Assembly: GCA_002393895.1 (NCBI GenBank)
Contig: DGUE01000087.1
Span: 1-7,938, forward strand
Reading direction: 5' to 3'
From: Bacteroidales bacterium UBA4318
Lineage (GTDB): Bacteria > Bacteroidota > Bacteroidia > Bacteroidales > UBA932
Length of the DNA stretch: 7,938 bases
Position 1 is the stretch's first letter, and every line of letters starts with the position of its first letter. The notes under the pieces are model-generated. The model did no database searches, was not told the DNA's origin, and saw only the letters and a program-made list of their open reading frames with translations. Made by a program: the position numbers and the translations under genes. This document shows, one piece after another, positions 6,681-7,938 of the stretch.

Positions 6681-6714
6681 AAGGATGCATAAAGGGCAAA
6701 CAGTTTGCATCTTT
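6681..6714. repeat. Imperfect inverted repeat upstream of the TolC gene
   Basis: AAGGATGCA (6681-6689) and TGCATCTTT (6706-6714) are inverted copies matching at 8 of 9 positions, separated by 16 bases. The right arm overlaps the candidate -7 element of the TolC gene, and the ATG is 26 bases further on. The layout suits an operator for a dimeric regulator, but half-sites this short can arise by chance. Confidence 0.35.
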
Positions 6715-6715
6715 G
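6708..6715 (+). promoter_or_regulatory. Weak candidate -7 element for the TolC-family gene
   Basis: CATCTTTG differs from TAnnTTTG only at its first base. It would start transcription near 6720, about 20 bases before the ATG at 6741. No TTTG is visible at the expected -33 position (around 6684-6687 the sequence is GATG), so any promoter here probably depends on an activator or is weak. Confidence 0.3.
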
Positions 6716-6740
6716 GATATGTGAAAACGAAAATAGTGAA

Positions 6741-7938
6741 ATGAAAAGACTGATGTGTGTTGCCGGCATGGTGCTGGCATTGATTGGAATCCCTGCAGAT
6801 GCAGAGGATGGCATCCTTACCTTGGATGCATGCCGTCAGATGGCAATAACAAAGAACAAGACCCTTGATCAGCAACGGGCAAAAATGGAAATGGCGGGAT
6901 ACGACCGCAGGATAGCCGCGGCGAACTTCTTCCCGAAGGTGACCGCGACCGGTATGTACCAGCACACCGGAGGCGAGTTCTCTCTGGTGGATGAAGAAAA
7001 GATTCCCGATATCAAAGGCGAATCTGCCCGACTCCAGACTGCCTACAATACGCGGGTAGACGACCTGATGGCCCTCATAGGCGCACACCCCTTGATGGGT
7101 GCATACATCCAGAGCGATCCCAAAGCAAAGGAAATAGTGGACCACTTGACCGCCGCTGAAGCCAATTCGGCCATTGCAGGAGTGGGCGAGAGAGTTGATG
7201 CGGCCATCGACGAGGCCATCCATCCGGACCTGTCCGACATCTGCGTGGGCGTGCTCAGTGTGCAGCAGCCACTGTTCGTGGGCGGAAAGATAATCGCATC
7301 CAACAGGATGGCGAAATATGCCGAGGACCTGGCCCGCTACGAATACGACGGCAATTACGATGAGATACTGATAAACGTAGACCAGGCCTACTGGCAGGTG
7401 GTCTCCGTGGCCAACAAGAAAAAGCTCGCCGAAAGCTACTCCGAACTTCTCCATAAGATGAAGGGCAATGTTGAAATCGCCGTCAGGGAAGGAGTTGCCA
7501 CCGAGGCGGATGCACTTACGGTCAAGGTGCGCTCGAATGAGGCCGACATGGCGTTGACCAAGGCAACGAACGGCCTCGTGCTCGCCAGGATGCTGCTTTG
7601 CAAGCAGATAGGAATTCCCTTGGATTCCAGCTTCACGCTTGCGGACGAAGCCCTCGAGGTGGTGCCGCTGCCAGAAGAAGAGCCGTTCAAGACAATGGAG
7701 GATATATGGGCGTCCCGTTCGGAGACGAAGCGGCTCGACCTGGCGCGCAAGATCTACCACGAAAAGACCAACATCGCCCGTGCCGATATGCTTCCCACAG
7801 TTGCCCTGACTGCCAACTACCTGGTGAGCAACCCCAACATGAACCACGGCTTCCGCAATGATTTCGGCCAGAACTGGGCTGCGGGAGTCATGGTAAGTGT
7901 GCCTATCTTCCATGGCACGGAGGCTCTCCAGAAGACGC
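6741..7938 (+). CDS. TolC-family outer-membrane efflux channel (3' truncated)
   Basis: The first 399 codons of an outer-membrane efflux protein; the frame is open to the window end with no stop. TolC-family trimers form the outer channel of tripartite RND, MFS or ABC pumps. A Sec signal peptide is visible (MKRLMCVAGMVLALIGIPADA, cleavage near residue 21). Next come a first helix beginning LTLDACRQMAITKN, the strand signature FFPKVTATGMYQ (from residue 63) and QQPLFVGGKI (residues 175-184). Long helices follow (YDEILINVDQAYWQVVSVAN; VAREG-like EIAVREGVATEADAL). The second half of the repeat then begins, with MLPTVALTANY and VSVPIFHG near the window end. About 70 more residues than in E. coli TolC separate the FFPK and QPLF signatures. 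Partner adaptor and pump genes are expected downstream. Divergence from the AraC gene suggests local control. Confidence 0.92.
   Translation, partial: MKRLMCVAGMVLALIGIPADAEDGILTLDACRQMAITKNKTLDQQRAKMEMAGYDRRIAAANFFPKVTATGMYQHTGGEFSLVDEEKIPDIKGESARLQTAYNTRVDDLMALIGAHPLMGAYIQSDPKAKEIVDHLTAAEANSAIAGVGERVDAAIDEAIHPDLSDICVGVLSVQQPLFVGGKIIASNRMAKYAEDLARYEYDGNYDEILINVDQAYWQVVSVANKKKLAESYSELLHKMKGNVEIAVREGVATEADALTVKVRSNEADMALTKATNGLVLARMLLCKQIGIPLDSSFTLADEALEVVPLPEEEPFKTMEDIWASRSETKRLDLARKIYHEKTNIARADMLPTVALTANYLVSNPNMNHGFRNDFGQNWAAGVMVSVPIFHGTEALQKT

Noticed and set aside
6558..7913. A 451-codon open frame on the minus strand
   Set aside because: It is antisense to the TolC-family gene, whose plus-strand frame has a signal peptide and family signatures and stays open to the window edge. 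The minus-strand protein is rich in His, Gly and Val, without recognisable domains, and it also runs over the intergenic promoter region.

Overview
The window looks like chromosomal DNA from a member of the Bacteroidota, most likely order Bacteroidales. Three things point that way. The encoded proteins read like Bacteroidales families. Shine-Dalgarno sequences are weak or absent, with A-rich start regions instead. The intergenic gaps carry copies of the Bacteroidota -7 promoter element TAnnTTTG. The base composition is clearly above that of classical Bacteroides by eye, so a GC-richer lineage (Alistipes/Rikenellaceae- or Muribaculaceae-like) is plausible, but the genus cannot be fixed from this sequence. 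There are no mobile elements, CRISPR arrays, tRNAs or rRNAs, and no gene-free gap longer than 158 bases.

Layout, left to right. (1) 1-308 (+): the 3' end of an NADP-type glutamate dehydrogenase gene (gdhA), followed by a strong intrinsic terminator that also carries a possible promoter element for the next gene. (2) 387-3102 (+): a two-gene operon of a DASS/SLC13 sodium:dicarboxylate symporter and, 10 bases downstream, a DcaP-like outer-membrane porin. It closes with a GC-rich terminator. (3) 3107-5649 (-): a convergent pair, a MATE multidrug exporter followed by a MalY/PatB-type PLP-dependent C-S lyase/aminotransferase. The two overlap by four bases (ATGA). (4) 5668-6582 (-): an AraC-family regulator directly upstream of the MATE gene. 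(5) 6583-6740: a divergent regulatory gap with 21-bp-phased direct repeats, an inverted repeat and -7 elements. (6) 6741-7938 (+): the 5' two-thirds or so of a TolC-family outer-membrane efflux channel, cut by the window edge.

How the parts may work together. The left half is carbon/nitrogen metabolism: glutamate dehydrogenase links 2-oxoglutarate and ammonium, and the porin plus symporter pair would bring an organic anion, probably a C4-dicarboxylate, across both membranes. The right half is an export/detoxification neighbourhood. One AraC regulator sits between a MATE exporter (same strand, 18-base gap) and a divergently transcribed TolC channel whose partner pump genes should lie beyond the window. 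The most informative non-coding signals are the AraC-type direct repeats over the regulator's own promoter and the porin terminator, which lies inside the coding end of the convergent lyase gene.
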